Shown: positions 27,058 through 36,595, numbered from the stretch's first letter. The stretch is 64,000 nucleotides of DNA from Rhizobium sp. 16-449-1b (GCF_017741935.1 NZ_JAGHMH010000002.1:1-64000), one strand, 5' to 3'. Notes: generated by a model from the letters alone, not told the origin. Program-made: numbers and translations.

Positions 27058-27195
27058 CACGCCTCTTCCCTTTGCTGCCTGAATGGTTTATAGGCAGCGC
27101 CAGCATCAGGCATTGCTTGAATGCATTCGCGGCCAAAGCTGGACGACATCCCGGCTTTTGGCGACCTTATCTCCTCTCATCGAAAGGAACATCCG

Positions 27196-27465
27196 ATGTC
27201 GATTACTGCTGAGCGCAAGACGGCACTTATCAAGGAATACGCAACGTTCGAAGGCGACACCGGTTCGCCGGAAGTTCAGGTTGCAATCCTCACCGAGCGC
27301 ATCAACAACCTCACGGAACACTTCAAGGGCCACAAGAAGGATAACCATTCCCGCCGTGGCCTGCTGACGATGGTTTCGAGCCGCCGCTCGCTTCTTGACT
27401 ACCTCAAGAAGAAGAACGAAGGCCGTTACACCAAGCTGATCACCAGCCTGGGTATCCGCCGCTAA
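27196..27465 (+). CDS. rpsO: 30S ribosomal protein S15
   Basis: The 89-residue protein is the usual length for S15, which binds 16S rRNA helices 20-22. Characteristic stretches are [51 protein letters not shown] and [12 protein letters not shown]. The start ATG follows GAAAGGAACATCCG. rpsO-pnp adjacency is the standard proteobacterial arrangement and the two are often cotranscribed. Confidence 0.97.
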   Translation: MSITAERKTALIKEYATFEGDTGSPEVQVAILTERINNLTEHFKGHKKDNHSRRGLLTMVSSRRSLLDYLKKKNEGRYTKLITSLGIRR

Positions 27466-27794
27466 GGCTTTGCCGGCGGGCGCTCCTTATGGACGCCCGC
27501 CGCATTTGTTTCCGGGGAACGTTTCTCCGACCACCGCAGGACGCCGCAGGCGTTTGCGGGACTGCCCGCGGACCCGGATGGGCCGGATCCGCAAAACCAA
27601 CCGTTGACCTGTCATGGGGCAGGATTGCCGGATGCTTTCGGCCAAGGCGCACACCTTGGCCCGATTTTCTCGACGAGGAAATCGAGACCACAAAGCCTCC
27701 CGTTGTCTTGCCCATGATGCGTCATCAACAATTGCGGTCGTCTGCGCCGTGCCCCAGGGCCAATGGCGCGCCTCCGCATTGAAGGACAAGACAT
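27466..27794 (+). other. rpsO-pnp intergenic leader
   Basis: This 329-bp stretch has no convincing gene. Directly after rpsO is a stem GGCGGGCG...CGCCCGCC (27475-27501) without a strong T-run. Further along are a GCGGG/CCCGC hairpin near 27558-27573 and an 8-bp stem CGATTTTC / GGAAATCG near 27662-27684. Structured RNA here would fit autoregulation of pnp through RNase III and PNPase as known in E. coli, but the sequence does not prove it. Confidence 0.5.
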
Positions 27795-29933
27795 ATGTTC
27801 GACACTCATTCCGTGGAAATCGAGTGGGCAGGCCGCCCGCTGAAGCTCGAAACCGGCAAGATCGCCCGTCAGGCTGACGGCGCCGTTCTCGCGACCTACG
27901 GCGAAACCGTGGTTCTCGCAACCGTCGTTTCCGCCAAGGCGCCGAAGCCTGGCCAGGACTTCTTTCCGCTGACCGTCAACTACCAGGAAAAGACCTACGC
28001 AGCCGGCAAGATCCCCGGTGGCTACTTCAAGCGCGAAGGCCGTCCGTCGGAAAACGAAACGCTGGTTTCGCGCCTGATCGACCGCCCGATCCGCCCGCTC
28101 TTCCCTGAAGGCTACAAGAACGACACGCAGGTCGTCGTCACGGTTGTCCAGCACGATCTGGAAAACAACCCGGACGTTCTGTCGATGGTTGCCGCTTCGG
28201 CTGCTCTGACGCTGTCCGGCGTTCCCTTCATGGGCCCGGTCGGCGGCGCACGCGTCGGCTACATCAACGGCGAATACGTCCTGAACCCGCATCTCGACGA
28301 GATGGACGAGTCGATCCTCGACCTCGTTGTCGCCGGTACGCACGACGCCGTTCTGATGGTTGAATCCGAAGCCAAGGAACTCAACGAAGAAGTCATGCTC
28401 GGCGCCGTCATGTTCGGCCATAAGGGTTTCCAGCCGGTTCTCGACGCGATCATCAAGCTCGCCGAAGTGGCTGCCAAGGAGCCGCGCGACTTCCAGCCGG
28501 AAGACTTCTCCGAACTCGAAGCCGAAATGCTGAAGCACTTCGAAGCCGAGCTGCGCACCGCCTACAAGAACACGCAGAAGGCTGAACGCTACGCTGCCGT
28601 CGACGCCGTCAAGGCGAAGGTCAAGGCGCACTTCTTCCCTGAGGGCGAAGAGCCGAAGTACACTGCTGAAGTCATCGGCGCGATCTTCAAGCACCTGCAG
28701 GCCAAGATCGTTCGTTGGAACATCCTCGACACCAAGAGCCGCATCGACGGCCGCGACCTCGAGACCGTTCGCCCGATCGTATCGGAAGTCGGCCTCCTGC
28801 CGCGCACCCACGGTTCTGCTCTCTTCACCCGCGGTGAAACGCAGGCAATCGTCGTTGCCACGCTCGGCACCGGCGAAGACGAACAGTATGTCGACAGCCT
28901 CACGGGCATGTACAAGGAGCGCTTCCTGCTCCATTACAACTTCCCTCCCTACTCGGTTGGCGAAACCGGCCGCATGGGCTCTCCGGGTCGTCGCGAAATC
29001 GGTCACGGCAAGCTCGCATGGCGCGCTATCCGCCCGATGCTTCCGTCGGCTGAACAGTTCCCCTACACGCTGCGCGTCGTCTCCGAGATCACCGAGTCCA
29101 ACGGCTCGTCCTCGATGGCAACCGTCTGCGGCACCTCGCTCGCTCTGATGGACGCCGGCGTTCCTTTGGCTAAGCCGGTTGCCGGTATCGCCATGGGCCT
29201 GATCCTCGAAGGTGACCGCTTCGCCGTTCTCTCCGACATCCTCGGCGACGAAGACCACCTCGGCGACATGGACTTCAAGGTTGCAGGTACCGCCGACGGC
29301 ATCACCTCGCTGCAGATGGACATCAAGATCGCCGGCATCACCGAAGAGATCATGAAGGTCGCTCTCGGCCAGGCACAGGGCGGTCGCACGCACATCCTCG
29401 GCGAAATGTCGAAGGCGATCTCCGAAGGCCGTTCGCAGCTCGGCGAATTCGCTCCGCGCATCGAAGTCATGAACATCCCGGTCGACAAGATCCGTGAAGT
29501 CATCGGCTCCGGCGGCAAGGTCATCCGCGAAATCGTCGAAAAGACCGGCGCGAAGATCAACATCGAAGACGACGGCACCGTGAAGATCGCATCTTCCTCG
29601 GGCAAGGAAATCGAAGCGGCCCGCAAGTGGATCCACTCGATCGTTGCCGAGCCGGAAATCGGCGTGATTTACGAAGGCACGGTCGTGAAGACCGCCGACT
29701 TCGGCGCCTTCGTCAACTTCTTCGGCGCCCGCGACGGCCTCGTCCACATCTCGCAGCTTGCTTCCGAGCGTGTTGCCAAGACCCAGGACGTCGTCAAGGA
29801 AGGCCAGAAGGTTTGGGTCAAGCTCCTCGGCTTCGACGAGCGCGGCAAGGTCCGCCTGTCGATGAAGGTTGTCGACCAGGCAACCGGCCAGGAAATCCCT
29901 GCCGACAAGAAGAAGGAAGAAGCAGCCGAGTAA
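27795..29933 (+). CDS. pnp: Polyribonucleotide nucleotidyltransferase (PNPase)
   Basis: Phosphorolytic 3'-5' exoribonuclease and degradosome component. The 712-residue protein has two RNase PH-like domains ([28 protein letters not shown]; second core with [17 protein letters not shown] and LMDAGVPL), an all-helical linker, a KH domain ([20 protein letters not shown]) and a C-terminal S1 domain ([31 protein letters not shown]). Length and domain order are standard. A strong terminator follows. Confidence 0.98.
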   Translation: MFDTHSVEIEWAGRPLKLETGKIARQADGAVLATYGETVVLATVVSAKAPKPGQDFFPLTVNYQEKTYAAGKIPGGYFKREGRPSENETLVSRLIDRPIRPLFPEGYKNDTQVVVTVVQHDLENNPDVLSMVAASAALTLSGVPFMGPVGGARVGYINGEYVLNPHLDEMDESILDLVVAGTHDAVLMVESEAKELNEEVMLGAVMFGHKGFQPVLDAIIKLAEVAAKEPRDFQPEDFSELEAEMLKHFEAELRTAYKNTQKAERYAAVDAVKAKVKAHFFPEGEEPKYTAEVIGAIFKHLQAKIVRWNILDTKSRIDGRDLETVRPIVSEVGLLPRTHGSALFTRGETQAIVVATLGTGEDEQYVDSLTGMYKERFLLHYNFPPYSVGETGRMGSPGRREIGHGKLAWRAIRPMLPSAEQFPYTLRVVSEITESNGSSSMATVCGTSLALMDAGVPLAKPVAGIAMGLILEGDRFAVLSDILGDEDHLGDMDFKVAGTADGITSLQMDIKIAGITEEIMKVALGQAQGGRTHILGEMSKAISEGRSQLGEFAPRIEVMNIPVDKIREVIGSGGKVIREIVEKTGAKINIEDDGTVKIASSSGKEIEAARKWIHSIVAEPEIGVIYEGTVVKTADFGAFVNFFGARDGLVHISQLASERVAKTQDVVKEGQKVWVKLLGFDERGKVRLSMKVVDQATGQEIPADKKKEEAAE

Positions 29934-29956
29934 GCTGCGCCTTCCGAAGACTTCAT

Positions 29957-29985
29957 GGGCGCGGGAATCTTCTCGCGCCCTTTTT
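29957..29985 (+). terminator. Rho-independent terminator after pnp
   Basis: GGGCGCG (29957-29963) and CGCGCCC (29974-29980) form the stem, a 10-nt loop separates them and five T residues follow. Confidence 0.85.
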
Positions 29986-30008
29986 CTATTCAGGATCGAG
30001 ATAAAACG

Positions 30009-31025
30009 ATGAGCAGCGAGACGCTGAAGACACTGTTTCACCCCTTTGTAAGCGGCACCGTCGAGGCGCCCGGCGAGGGCGAGCGCGTGCTCTTCCTCGG
30101 CGCCGAGGCAGGCTTCGCGCTGCCGCAGGGCTTTGCCGCCGCGCTGAGCGCCGTACAGGGCTTCCGGCCGCTGTACCGGCAGCTGCTCGCCCAGCGCATC
30201 GAAACCACGCCTGAGGTCGAAGGCGAGGATTATGATGCCGTTCTGGTTCTCTGCAACAAGCACAAGGGCGAGAACGAGGCGAATATCGCCGAAGCACTGA
30301 CCCGCGTGAAGATGGGCGGCCTCGTCGTCATCGCCGGCGGCAAGGAAGATGGCATCCAGCCGCTGCGCAAGCGCATGGAAGCCTTCGGCCTGTCGCTTGA
30401 GCACATGCCGAAATACCACGGCGTCGCCTTCTGGTTCGGCGCGCCCGCCGATCCGTCCGAAATCATCGCCAAGTTCGCCAAGCCGGCCGTGCGCGTCGAC
30501 GGCCGCTTCGAGGCTGCCGCCGGCATGTTCTCGCACGACCGCATCGACGACGGCTCGGAGCTGCTGGCCTCGCGCCTGCCAGTCGATTTCACCGGCGACG
30601 TCGCCGATTTCGGCGCCGGCTGGGGTTATCTCTCCGTCGAGATGGCGGAACGCTCCCCGGGTGTCAGCCGCCTCGACCTCTACGAGGCGAACTACGCCGC
30701 GCTGGAAGCCGCCAAGGCCAACATCGAGGAGAACTGCCCGAATGTACCGGCACGCTTCTTCTGGCACGATCTGGCGGGCGAGCCGGTCAAGGACAAGTAC
30801 GACCTCATCATCATGAACCCGCCCTTCCACGAAAGCCACGCCGCCGAGCCGGCGCTCGGTCAGGCAATGATCAAGACGGCGGCATCCGCGCTCCGCTCCG
30901 GCGGTCGCCTGCTTCTGGTCGCCAACCGCGGCCTTCCCTACGAGCCGGTACTGGCGGCGAGCTTCCGCGAAAGCGGCGAAACCTGCCGCAACGCCCGCTT
31001 CAAGGTCTTGTGGGCGAAGAAATAA
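30009..31025 (+). CDS. Class I SAM-dependent methyltransferase, RsmC-like
   Basis: A 338-residue protein with an N-terminal inactive methyltransferase-like half and a C-terminal MTS domain. The SAM site reads DVADFGAGWGYLSVEMAERSPG and the target-base motif is NPPFHES, typical of RsmC/RlmG enzymes that methylate guanine N2 in rRNA. It is likely a 16S rRNA m2G methyltransferase. The start at MSSETLKTLF was selected because an upstream ATG lies within the pnp terminator. Its assignment as RsmC rather than RlmG is an inference. Confidence 0.85.
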   Translation: MSSETLKTLFHPFVSGTVEAPGEGERVLFLGAEAGFALPQGFAAALSAVQGFRPLYRQLLAQRIETTPEVEGEDYDAVLVLCNKHKGENEANIAEALTRVKMGGLVVIAGGKEDGIQPLRKRMEAFGLSLEHMPKYHGVAFWFGAPADPSEIIAKFAKPAVRVDGRFEAAAGMFSHDRIDDGSELLASRLPVDFTGDVADFGAGWGYLSVEMAERSPGVSRLDLYEANYAALEAAKANIEENCPNVPARFFWHDLAGEPVKDKYDLIIMNPPFHESHAAEPALGQAMIKTAASALRSGGRLLLVANRGLPYEPVLAASFRESGETCRNARFKVLWAKK

Positions 31026-31032
31026 GGCCTAG

Positions 31033-31068
31033 GGTACCTCGGTCCGCATAGTCGCGTCCGAGGTCACC
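31033..31068 (+). promoter_or_regulatory. Stem that could hide the ribosome site of the next gene
   Basis: GGT-A-CCTCGG (31033-31042) can pair with CCGAGG-T-CACC (31058-31068). The GAGG at 31060-31063 is the apparent ribosome-binding site of the TTG start at 31069, so the stem may limit translation or act as a weak 3' hairpin for the methyltransferase gene. Confidence 0.4.
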
Positions 31069-31863
31069 TTGCCTGTTTCAGAGCGTCATCATGACACTGC
31101 CGTTCAGCTTGAGCGGCAGCTTCTGCGCAATATCGTCCTGCTGAAGCAGCTTTCGCTCTTCCCCGAAGATACCATTGCGCATCGGGTCTCGGATCGAGCC
31201 GGCTCAGGATCTCTCGTGCTCCTCAAGGTCTCCGCCAGCCCCTATGATCGGGACGTTTATCCCGAGGCGGATTGGGTCGCCTTCATCTCAAGCGACGCTC
31301 CCGCCCTTACAGAACGGCTTCTCGAGCACGTTCCAGAGAATATCGGCGTCGTGTTCAAGGTGGCCGATGATGCCGACCGTCTGCTTATATCGGCGCGCTA
31401 CGCAACAGAGCAGAAAGCCTGCTATCTATCCTACACGGGGAAGCGCAGCGTCGAGCGCGATATCGACGTGGCTGTCACCGTCGCACCCGGCAGCGCTGTT
31501 CTCGACATAGCCGAGAAGCAAGGCCACGCCCGCAACTGGCTGCAAGCCCTGCTCGATGCCAACGAGGCTTTTGTCTGCATCCTCGGTCCCGAGGACGAGC
31601 CGCAATCGCTATGCTTCGTCTTCCGGAACTATGGGGCGGTCTGGGAGATTGGCGGCGTCTATACCGCCGAGAATTCGAGGGGCCGAGGTTTCGCGGGCAA
31701 AGTCGTCCGCACGGCCCTGGCCGAACTTGCCAAGAGAAACATGCTCTCGCGCTATCAAGTCAGCGCCGACAACAGCGCATCAATTCGCGTTGCCGAGAAG
31801 CTTGGCATGCAACGCTTCATGACGCTTACGCACCACCTGCGTTTGCCGAAAGCGTTGCCGTAA
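31069..31863 (+). CDS. GNAT-family N-acetyltransferase (264 aa)
   Basis: The C-terminal half is a GNAT fold: AVWEIGGVYTAENSRGRGFAGKVVRTALAELAKRNMLSRYQVSADNSASIRVAEKLGMQ shows the acetyl-CoA R-G-R-G-F-A loop and the N-x-x-S-I-R-V-A-E-K-L-G-M end. The N-terminal 120 residues are a second, degenerate domain (PYDRDVYPEADWVAFISS) seen in two-domain acetyltransferases. The start is TTG at 31069 with GAGG 5 nt upstream. The substrate is unknown. Codon use is a little less GC-rich than its neighbours. Confidence 0.75.
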   Translation: MPVSERHHDTAVQLERQLLRNIVLLKQLSLFPEDTIAHRVSDRAGSGSLVLLKVSASPYDRDVYPEADWVAFISSDAPALTERLLEHVPENIGVVFKVADDADRLLISARYATEQKACYLSYTGKRSVERDIDVAVTVAPGSAVLDIAEKQGHARNWLQALLDANEAFVCILGPEDEPQSLCFVFRNYGAVWEIGGVYTAENSRGRGFAGKVVRTALAELAKRNMLSRYQVSADNSASIRVAEKLGMQRFMTLTHHLRLPKALP

Positions 31864-31943
31864 AAGCGTTACCGGCCCCGAGGCCGGGAAGTGAGCGGCA
31901 TCCATTGCTCCCCGGTCGTCCGAAGACGGGAGCGATAGAAACG

Positions 31944-31978
31944 AAAAAGGCCATGCGCAATATAATGCGCATGGCCTT
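31944..31978 (-). terminator. Strong Rho-independent terminator of the fab operon
   Basis: Read on the minus strand, AAGGCCATGCGCA pairs perfectly over 13 bp with TGCGCATGGCCTT around a 6-nt loop (positions 31947-31959 with 31966-31978), followed by a T-run. It lies 26 bp after the fabI stop. Confidence 0.88.
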
Positions 31979-32003
31979 GCATTCTGTTGTGGCTGGCTGC
32001 CGC

Positions 32004-32810
32004 TTACTCGGCGTCCGCCTTGCGCAGCGTATCGAGCGCCGGCATCGAGGTGATATTGAAGCCGGCGTCGACGAAGTGGATTTCGCCGGTGACGCCTGCC
32101 GCCATGTCGGAGAGCAGGTAAAGCGCCGAGTTGCCGACGTGATCGATCGTCACGGTCTTGCGCAGCGGCGAGTTCTGCTGGTTCCACGACAGGATCGCGC
32201 GGGCATCCGAAATGCCGGCGCCGGCGAGCGTGCGGATCGGGCCGGCGGAGATCGCGTTGACGCGAATGCCGCGCGGGCCGTAATCAGCCGCCAGATAGCG
32301 CACGGAGGCCTCAAGAGCCGCCTTGGCGACACCCATGACGTTGTAGTTCGGAATGACGCGCGTCGAGCCGTTATAGGTCAGCGTCAGCATCGAGCCGCCT
32401 TCGTTCATCAAGGGCGCCAGACGCTTGGCGATCTCGGTGAACGAGAAACAGGAGATCACCATCGTGCGGCTGAAATTTTCGCGCGTGGTGTCGGCGTAGA
32501 GGCCCTTGAGCTCGTTCTTGTCGGAGAAGCCGATGGCGTGCACGACGAAATCGAGCGTGCCCCAGCGTTCCTTGATCGCGTCGACAGTGGCGTCGACGGA
32601 TGCGATGTCCTCGACGTCGCAAGGCAGCACGAAGTCGGAGCCGGCTTCGGCGGCAAGCGGCTTGACGCGCTTGCCCAGTGCATCGCCCTGGTAGGTGAAG
32701 GCAAGTTCCGCGCCCTGTGCCGCCAGCGCCTTGGAAATGCCCCAGGCGATGGAGTGGTTGTTCGCAACACCCATGATAAGCCCGCGCTTACCCTGCATGA
32801 TTCCCGTCAT
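32004..32810 (-). CDS. fabI: Enoyl-[acyl-carrier-protein] reductase (NADH)
   Basis: Last reduction of the fatty-acid elongation cycle. The 268-residue SDR-type enzyme has the glycine-rich GLIMGVANNHSIAWGIS, a catalytic Tyr156 and Lys163 in YNVMGVAKAALE, and SAGPIRTLAGAGI. It begins 4 bp after fabB ends, in an operon fabA-fabB-fabI that makes unsaturated fatty acids in alphaproteobacteria. It is the likely target of triclosan-like inhibitors by family knowledge. A strong terminator follows. Confidence 0.95.
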   Translation of the reverse strand: MTGIMQGKRGLIMGVANNHSIAWGISKALAAQGAELAFTYQGDALGKRVKPLAAEAGSDFVLPCDVEDIASVDATVDAIKERWGTLDFVVHAIGFSDKNELKGLYADTTRENFSRTMVISCFSFTEIAKRLAPLMNEGGSMLTLTYNGSTRVIPNYNVMGVAKAALEASVRYLAADYGPRGIRVNAISAGPIRTLAGAGISDARAILSWNQQNSPLRKTVTIDHVGNSALYLLSDMAAGVTGEIHFVDAGFNITSMPALDTLRKADAE

Positions 32811-32814
32811 GTTA

Positions 32815-34038
32815 TTATCCGTTGTAGCGCTGGAAGACGAGCGTGGCGTTGGTGCCGCCGAAGCCGAAGGAATTGGAAAGCGCGATGTCGATCTTGGCGT
32901 CGTCGATGCGCTTGCGCACGATCGGCACGCCGTCGAACTCAGGGTCGAGCTCGGTGATATGAGCGCTTTCGCCGATGAAACCGGCCTGCATCATCAACAG
33001 CGAGTAGATCGATTCCTGCACGCCGGCAGCGCCCAGCGAGTGGCCGGTCAGCGACTTGGTCGACTGGATGTGCGGGATCTTGTTGCCGAAGACTTCGCGG
33101 ATCGCACCGATTTCCTTGCTGTCGCCAACAGGCGTCGAGGTGCCGTGCGTGTTGACGTAATCGACATCGCCCTTCACCGTCGAGAGCGCCTGGCGCATGC
33201 AGCGGATCGCGCCTTCGCCCGACGGAGCGACCATGTCGTAGCCGTCGGAAGTCGCACCGTAGCCGACGATTTCGGCGTAGATCTTGGCGCCGCGGGCCTT
33301 GGCGTGCTCCAGCTCTTCGAGAACCAGAACGCCGGCACCCCCGGCAATCACGAAGCCGTCGCGGGTCGCGTCATAGGCGCGCGACGCGGTCTCTGGCGTG
33401 TCGTTGTACTTCGAGGACATGGCGCCCATGGCGTCGAACAGGTTCGACATCGTCCAGTCGAGATCCTCGTGGCCGCCGGCGAACATGATGTCCTGCTTGC
33501 CCCACTGGATCATCTCGGCGGCGTTGCCGATGCAATGCGCGGATGTCGAGCAGGCCGACGAGATCGAGTAGTTGACGCCGTGGATCTTGAACCAGGTCGC
33601 GAGCGTGGCGGATGCCGTCGAAGACATCGCCTTCGGCACGGCGAACGGGCCGATACGCTTCGGGCTGTTGTTCTTGATGGTGATCTCGGCGGCTTCGATC
33701 AGGGTGCGGGTCGAAGGACCACCCGAGCCCATGATGATGCCGGTGCGCTCGTTTTCGCTGTAGTCCTTTTCCTCAAGACCGGAATCGGCGAGCGCCTGCT
33801 TCATCGCGACATGGTTCCACGCACCGCCCTGCGACAGGAAGCGCATGGCGCGGCGATCGACCAGATCCGTCGGATCGAGCGAAGGGCGACCCCAGACCTG
33901 GCACTTGAAGCCGTGCTCGGCGAAATCGTTGGAAAAGGAAATGCCGGACTTGGCATCGCGCAGCGAAGCGGTGACCTCGGCGGCGTCATTGCCGATCGAG
34001 GAAACGACGCCCAGACCCGTGACAACTACCCGTCTCAT
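32815..34038 (-). CDS. fabB: Beta-ketoacyl-ACP synthase I
   Basis: Elongating condensing enzyme needed for unsaturated fatty acids. In the 407-residue protein the nucleophile is Cys163 in [15 protein letters not shown]; the catalytic histidines are in [11 protein letters not shown] and TGHSLGAAG. The C-terminus [18 protein letters not shown] is typical. It lies between fabA and fabI on the minus strand, 59 bp after fabA, with a short palindrome in the gap. Confidence 0.95.
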   Translation of the reverse strand: MRRVVVTGLGVVSSIGNDAAEVTASLRDAKSGISFSNDFAEHGFKCQVWGRPSLDPTDLVDRRAMRFLSQGGAWNHVAMKQALADSGLEEKDYSENERTGIIMGSGGPSTRTLIEAAEITIKNNSPKRIGPFAVPKAMSSTASATLATWFKIHGVNYSISSACSTSAHCIGNAAEMIQWGKQDIMFAGGHEDLDWTMSNLFDAMGAMSSKYNDTPETASRAYDATRDGFVIAGGAGVLVLEELEHAKARGAKIYAEIVGYGATSDGYDMVAPSGEGAIRCMRQALSTVKGDVDYVNTHGTSTPVGDSKEIGAIREVFGNKIPHIQSTKSLTGHSLGAAGVQESIYSLLMMQAGFIGESAHITELDPEFDGVPIVRKRIDDAKIDIALSNSFGFGGTNATLVFQRYNG

Positions 34039-34073
34039 GTGTTTCGACCTTTTCGTTTTTTCTAACTTGGAAA

Positions 34074-34093
34074 ACCGGGCATGGATGCCCGGT
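34074..34093 (-). repeat. Palindrome between fabA and fabB
   Basis: ACCGGGCAT and ATGCCCGGT are separated by two bases; on the transcribed strand four T residues follow. This could be an intercistronic stabiliser or a leaky terminator setting the fabA:fabB ratio. Confidence 0.5.
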
Positions 34094-34097
34094 GCAA

Positions 34098-34613
34098 TCA
34101 GGCGTCTTTGTCCTTGGACAGGCCGACGCGCAGGTCGGAGGCCTGGTAGATGGTTTCGCCATCGGCCTTCAGCCAGCCGTCGGCGGTGCCGAGCACCAGG
34201 CGGCCGCGCATGACGCGCTTGAAGTCGATGCCGTATTCGAGGAGCTTCGTGGTCGGGCGGATCATGCCCTTGAACTTCACTTCACCCGTAGACAGCGCCA
34301 TGCCGCGACCGGGCTCGCCGAGCCAGCCGAGGAAGAAGCCCGTCAGCTGCCACATGCCGTCTAGGCCGAGGCAGCCCGGCATAATCGGGTTGCCCTGGAA
34401 GTGGCAGGGGAAATACCAATCGTCAGGCTTCACGTCGTACTCCGCGCGAATATAGCCCTTGTCGAAGGCGCCGCCGGTTTCGGAGATGTCGGTGATGCGG
34501 TGAACCATGAGCATTGGCGGCAGAGGAAGCTGCGCGTTGCCGGGGCCGAAAAGCTCGCCGCGGCCGCATGCCAGGATTTCCTCATAGTTGAAGCTGGATT
34601 GTTTCGTCGCCAT
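34098..34613 (-). CDS. fabA: 3-hydroxyacyl-ACP dehydratase/isomerase FabA
   Basis: Dehydrates 3-hydroxydecanoyl-ACP and isomerises the product to cis-3-decenoyl-ACP, the branch point to unsaturated fatty acids. The 171-residue hot-dog protein carries the catalytic His71 in [13 protein letters not shown] and Asp85 in [13 protein letters not shown]. It starts the leftward operon fabA-fabB-fabI and is divergent from irr, as in other Rhizobiales. Confidence 0.95.
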   Translation of the reverse strand: MATKQSSFNYEEILACGRGELFGPGNAQLPLPPMLMVHRITDISETGGAFDKGYIRAEYDVKPDDWYFPCHFQGNPIMPGCLGLDGMWQLTGFFLGWLGEPGRGMALSTGEVKFKGMIRPTTKLLEYGIDFKRVMRGRLVLGTADGWLKADGETIYQASDLRVGLSKDKDA

Positions 34614-34914
34614 GAAAACTCTAATTCCCCCCGCAACTAAGCTGATGGATGTGAACGTTTAATCCAAGTTTGACGGAAAATGAAGCATAAGCATGACTGA
34701 GCTTCACCCACGTCCAAGGACCGGCTGCGCGCCTTATTTGGTGGTCGCATACAGGAAGGCCAAGCCCCCGGCCAGCACTAATTACGCGAAAAGCCCGATT
34801 TTGCGGCGCTTTGACACCTGTTGTCCCCATTGAAACTATTGAAAGCCATTCGTGCAAAAGTTATATGGCTAAGGGAAACATGATTGCGAGACGCTAGATT
34901 AGCTGGAGTTGTTG
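34614..34914. other. fabA-irr divergent intergenic region
   Basis: A 301-bp regulatory gap. The rightward promoter for irr is readable (34839-34867); a further TTGACA lies at 34811-34816. No convincing Irr-box (ICE) or leftward -10/-35 pair for fabA could be identified by eye, although leftward transcription must begin here. No open reading frame with good coding character was seen. Confidence 0.6.
34839..34867 (+). promoter_or_regulatory. Predicted promoter of irr
   Basis: -35 TTGAAA at 34839-34844 and -10 TATATG at 34862-34867 with a 17-bp spacer, 47 bp before the irr ATG. Confidence 0.65.
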
Positions 34915-35334
34915 ATGGCGGCTGAAGCCCCTCTTACCATTGAAGCAAGGTTGCGGGGCGCTGGCCTCAGGCCGACGCGCCAGCGCGTCGCGCTCGGCGA
35001 CCTGCTCTTTGCAAAGGGCGATCGCCACCTGACCGTCGAGGAACTGCACGAGGAGGCTGTTGTCGCCGGCGTGCCTGTATCGCTCGCCACCGTCTACAAC
35101 ACGCTGCATCAGTTCACCGAGGCCGGCATGATCCGCGTTCTCGCGGTCGAAAGCGCCAAGACCTATTTCGACACCAATGTCTCCGATCACCACCACTTCT
35201 TCGTGGAAGGCGACAACGACGTGCTCGATATTCCGGTCAGCAACCTCACCATCGACAATCTGCCGGAACCGCCGGAGGGCATGGAGATCGCCCATGTCGA
35301 CGTGGTGATCCGCCTGCGTCCGAAGCGCTCCTGA
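34915..35334 (+). CDS. irr: Iron response regulator Irr (Fur family)
   Basis: A 139-residue Fur-fold regulator of iron and heme genes in Rhizobiales. The DNA-binding half reads RLRGAGLRPTRQRVALGDLLFAKGDRHLTVEELHEEA...VSLATVYNTLHQFTEAGMIRVL; the dimer domain has the SDHHHFFVEG histidine cluster that binds heme or metal. The cysteine-containing N-terminal heme motif of Bradyrhizobium Irr is missing, as in Rhizobium. The ATG at 34915 follows two in-frame TTG codons; GGAG lies 6-9 nt upstream. It is known that Irr represses heme genes under low iron; targets here are not visible. Confidence 0.93.
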   Translation: MAAEAPLTIEARLRGAGLRPTRQRVALGDLLFAKGDRHLTVEELHEEAVVAGVPVSLATVYNTLHQFTEAGMIRVLAVESAKTYFDTNVSDHHHFFVEGDNDVLDIPVSNLTIDNLPEPPEGMEIAHVDVVIRLRPKRS

Positions 35335-35347
35335 TCCAACTCAATCT

Positions 35348-35983
35348 CTACATCACATCGTCGGGATGCCGCCCGGGCTTTGCCTTGTAGGTGGGAAACG
35401 TCCAGCCGTAGTAAAGCGCCCCGCCGCGCACCGCGAATGCCGCAAGCACGCCCGCAGCCGATGCCACATAGAGCGGTAGTCCGAACTCATTAGCACCGGT
35501 GAAGATCGCCGCGCCGACCAGCGCCGCGCTGATGTAGATTTCCGGCCTCAGCAGCACCGAGGGCTCGTTGGCGACAAGATCGCGCAACACGCCGCCAAAG
35601 GTCGCGGTCAGCGTGCCGGTGACGATCGCGATCGTCGGCGAGCCGGTGGCGGCCAGCCCCTTGGCCGCACCCATGGCGCAATAGGCCGAAAGCCCGACCG
35701 CATCGAGCCAGATCAGCAGCCGGTAGCGCGATTCCACCATATGCGCGGTGAAGAACACCAAAACGCCGGCGGCACAGCAGACCAGGATATAGGTGGGGTT
35801 CAGAACCCAGAAGACCGGCACGCGACCCAGGACGATGTCGCGCACGGTGCCGCCGCCTATGCCTGTGATGACCGCGAAGAACAGGAAGCCGATCAGATCG
35901 AGTTGCTTGCGCGAGGCGGCAAGCGCACCCGTTGCCGCAAACAGCGCAACGCCGGCATAATCGAGATAGACGAATGGCGACAT
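35348..35983 (-). CDS. TRIC-type trimeric cation channel family protein (UPF0126)
   Basis: A 211-residue membrane protein with seven hydrophobic helices formed by two copies of the UPF0126 unit. The repeated glycine motifs are GIGGGTVRDIVLGRVP and TFGGVLRDLVANEPS, which line the ion path in bacterial TRIC channels. The start at MSPFVYLDYAG was chosen on the basis of a GGAG upstream; the longer frame begins with a charged non-family stretch. Role in potassium or cation balance is inferred from the family. Confidence 0.9.
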   Translation of the reverse strand: MSPFVYLDYAGVALFAATGALAASRKQLDLIGFLFFAVITGIGGGTVRDIVLGRVPVFWVLNPTYILVCCAAGVLVFFTAHMVESRYRLLIWLDAVGLSAYCAMGAAKGLAATGSPTIAIVTGTLTATFGGVLRDLVANEPSVLLRPEIYISAALVGAAIFTGANEFGLPLYVASAAGVLAAFAVRGGALYYGWTFPTYKAKPGRHPDDVM

Positions 35984-36097
35984 CGCGTGCTCCAATGGCG
36001 ATCTTTCCCTCGAGTAATCATGGCCGCAAGGGCGGCGCAAGGCGGATCAGCCAAACTCACGAACCAATGGCGTCCTTATCCGACGAAAAGAGAACCT

Positions 36098-36580
36098 GTG
36101 AAAACGCTGCTGATCGCCTTGAACCTCGTTGCGGCCCTGGCCGTATCCACTGCGGCCTACGCCCAGCAGTCACTGCTTCCCGATCCTGAGATTTACGAGA
36201 AGGATCATTTCAAGAAGCAATGCACCGAGGTCGAGTTCTCCGACGGTTTCGTCACCCATCAGGACATCAACAATGACGGGCTCGTCGACGTCGTCGTCAA
36301 CGAAGGCGAAATGACCTGCGACGGCACCAAGGGCCCGCAGTGCGACGAAGACGGCTGCATCTACAATTTCTATCTGCAGGTCGCCGAGGGCGGCTATTTC
36401 ATGATCGCCACCGCCAAGACCTATGGCTACGACTTCGTGCAACGCTTCGGCAACAAGGTGCTGGCCATGAAGATGCACCCGCGCTTCTGCGACCGGCCCG
36501 ACGGCGATCCGAAGACCGATCCCTGCGTCATCACCACCCGCGTACGCGGCACCAAGTTCGTCACCATCTCCAAAAAGTAG
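36098..36580 (+). CDS. Secreted protein with an EF-hand-like loop, unknown function
   Basis: A 160-residue protein read from GTG at 36098. The signal peptide is KTLLIALNLVAALAVSTAAYA with cleavage before QQS. The mature part contains DINNDGLVDVVVNEGE, an EF-hand or FG-GAP-like calcium-binding loop, and six cysteines (QC..MTC..QC..GC..RFC..PC) suggesting disulfide bonds in the periplasm. No family name is recognised. It is a single gene between two leftward genes. Confidence 0.7.
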   Translation: MKTLLIALNLVAALAVSTAAYAQQSLLPDPEIYEKDHFKKQCTEVEFSDGFVTHQDINNDGLVDVVVNEGEMTCDGTKGPQCDEDGCIYNFYLQVAEGGYFMIATAKTYGYDFVQRFGNKVLAMKMHPRFCDRPDGDPKTDPCVITTRVRGTKFVTISKK

Positions 36581-36595
36581 CGGGGGCCGGCCGGC

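Noticed and set aside
25499..27136. 545-codon frame opposite rbfA-truB
   Set aside because: Covers two well-supported genes antisense, without a ribosome site or domain.
27612..30839. 1075-codon open frame opposite pnp and the methyltransferase
   Set aside because: Same cause: codon bias of the real genes suppresses stops on the other strand. It also crosses a terminator and two true genes.
34614..34914. Irr-box or RirA box in the fabA-irr gap
   Set aside because: No stretch close enough to the known ICE or IRO consensus was found by eye.
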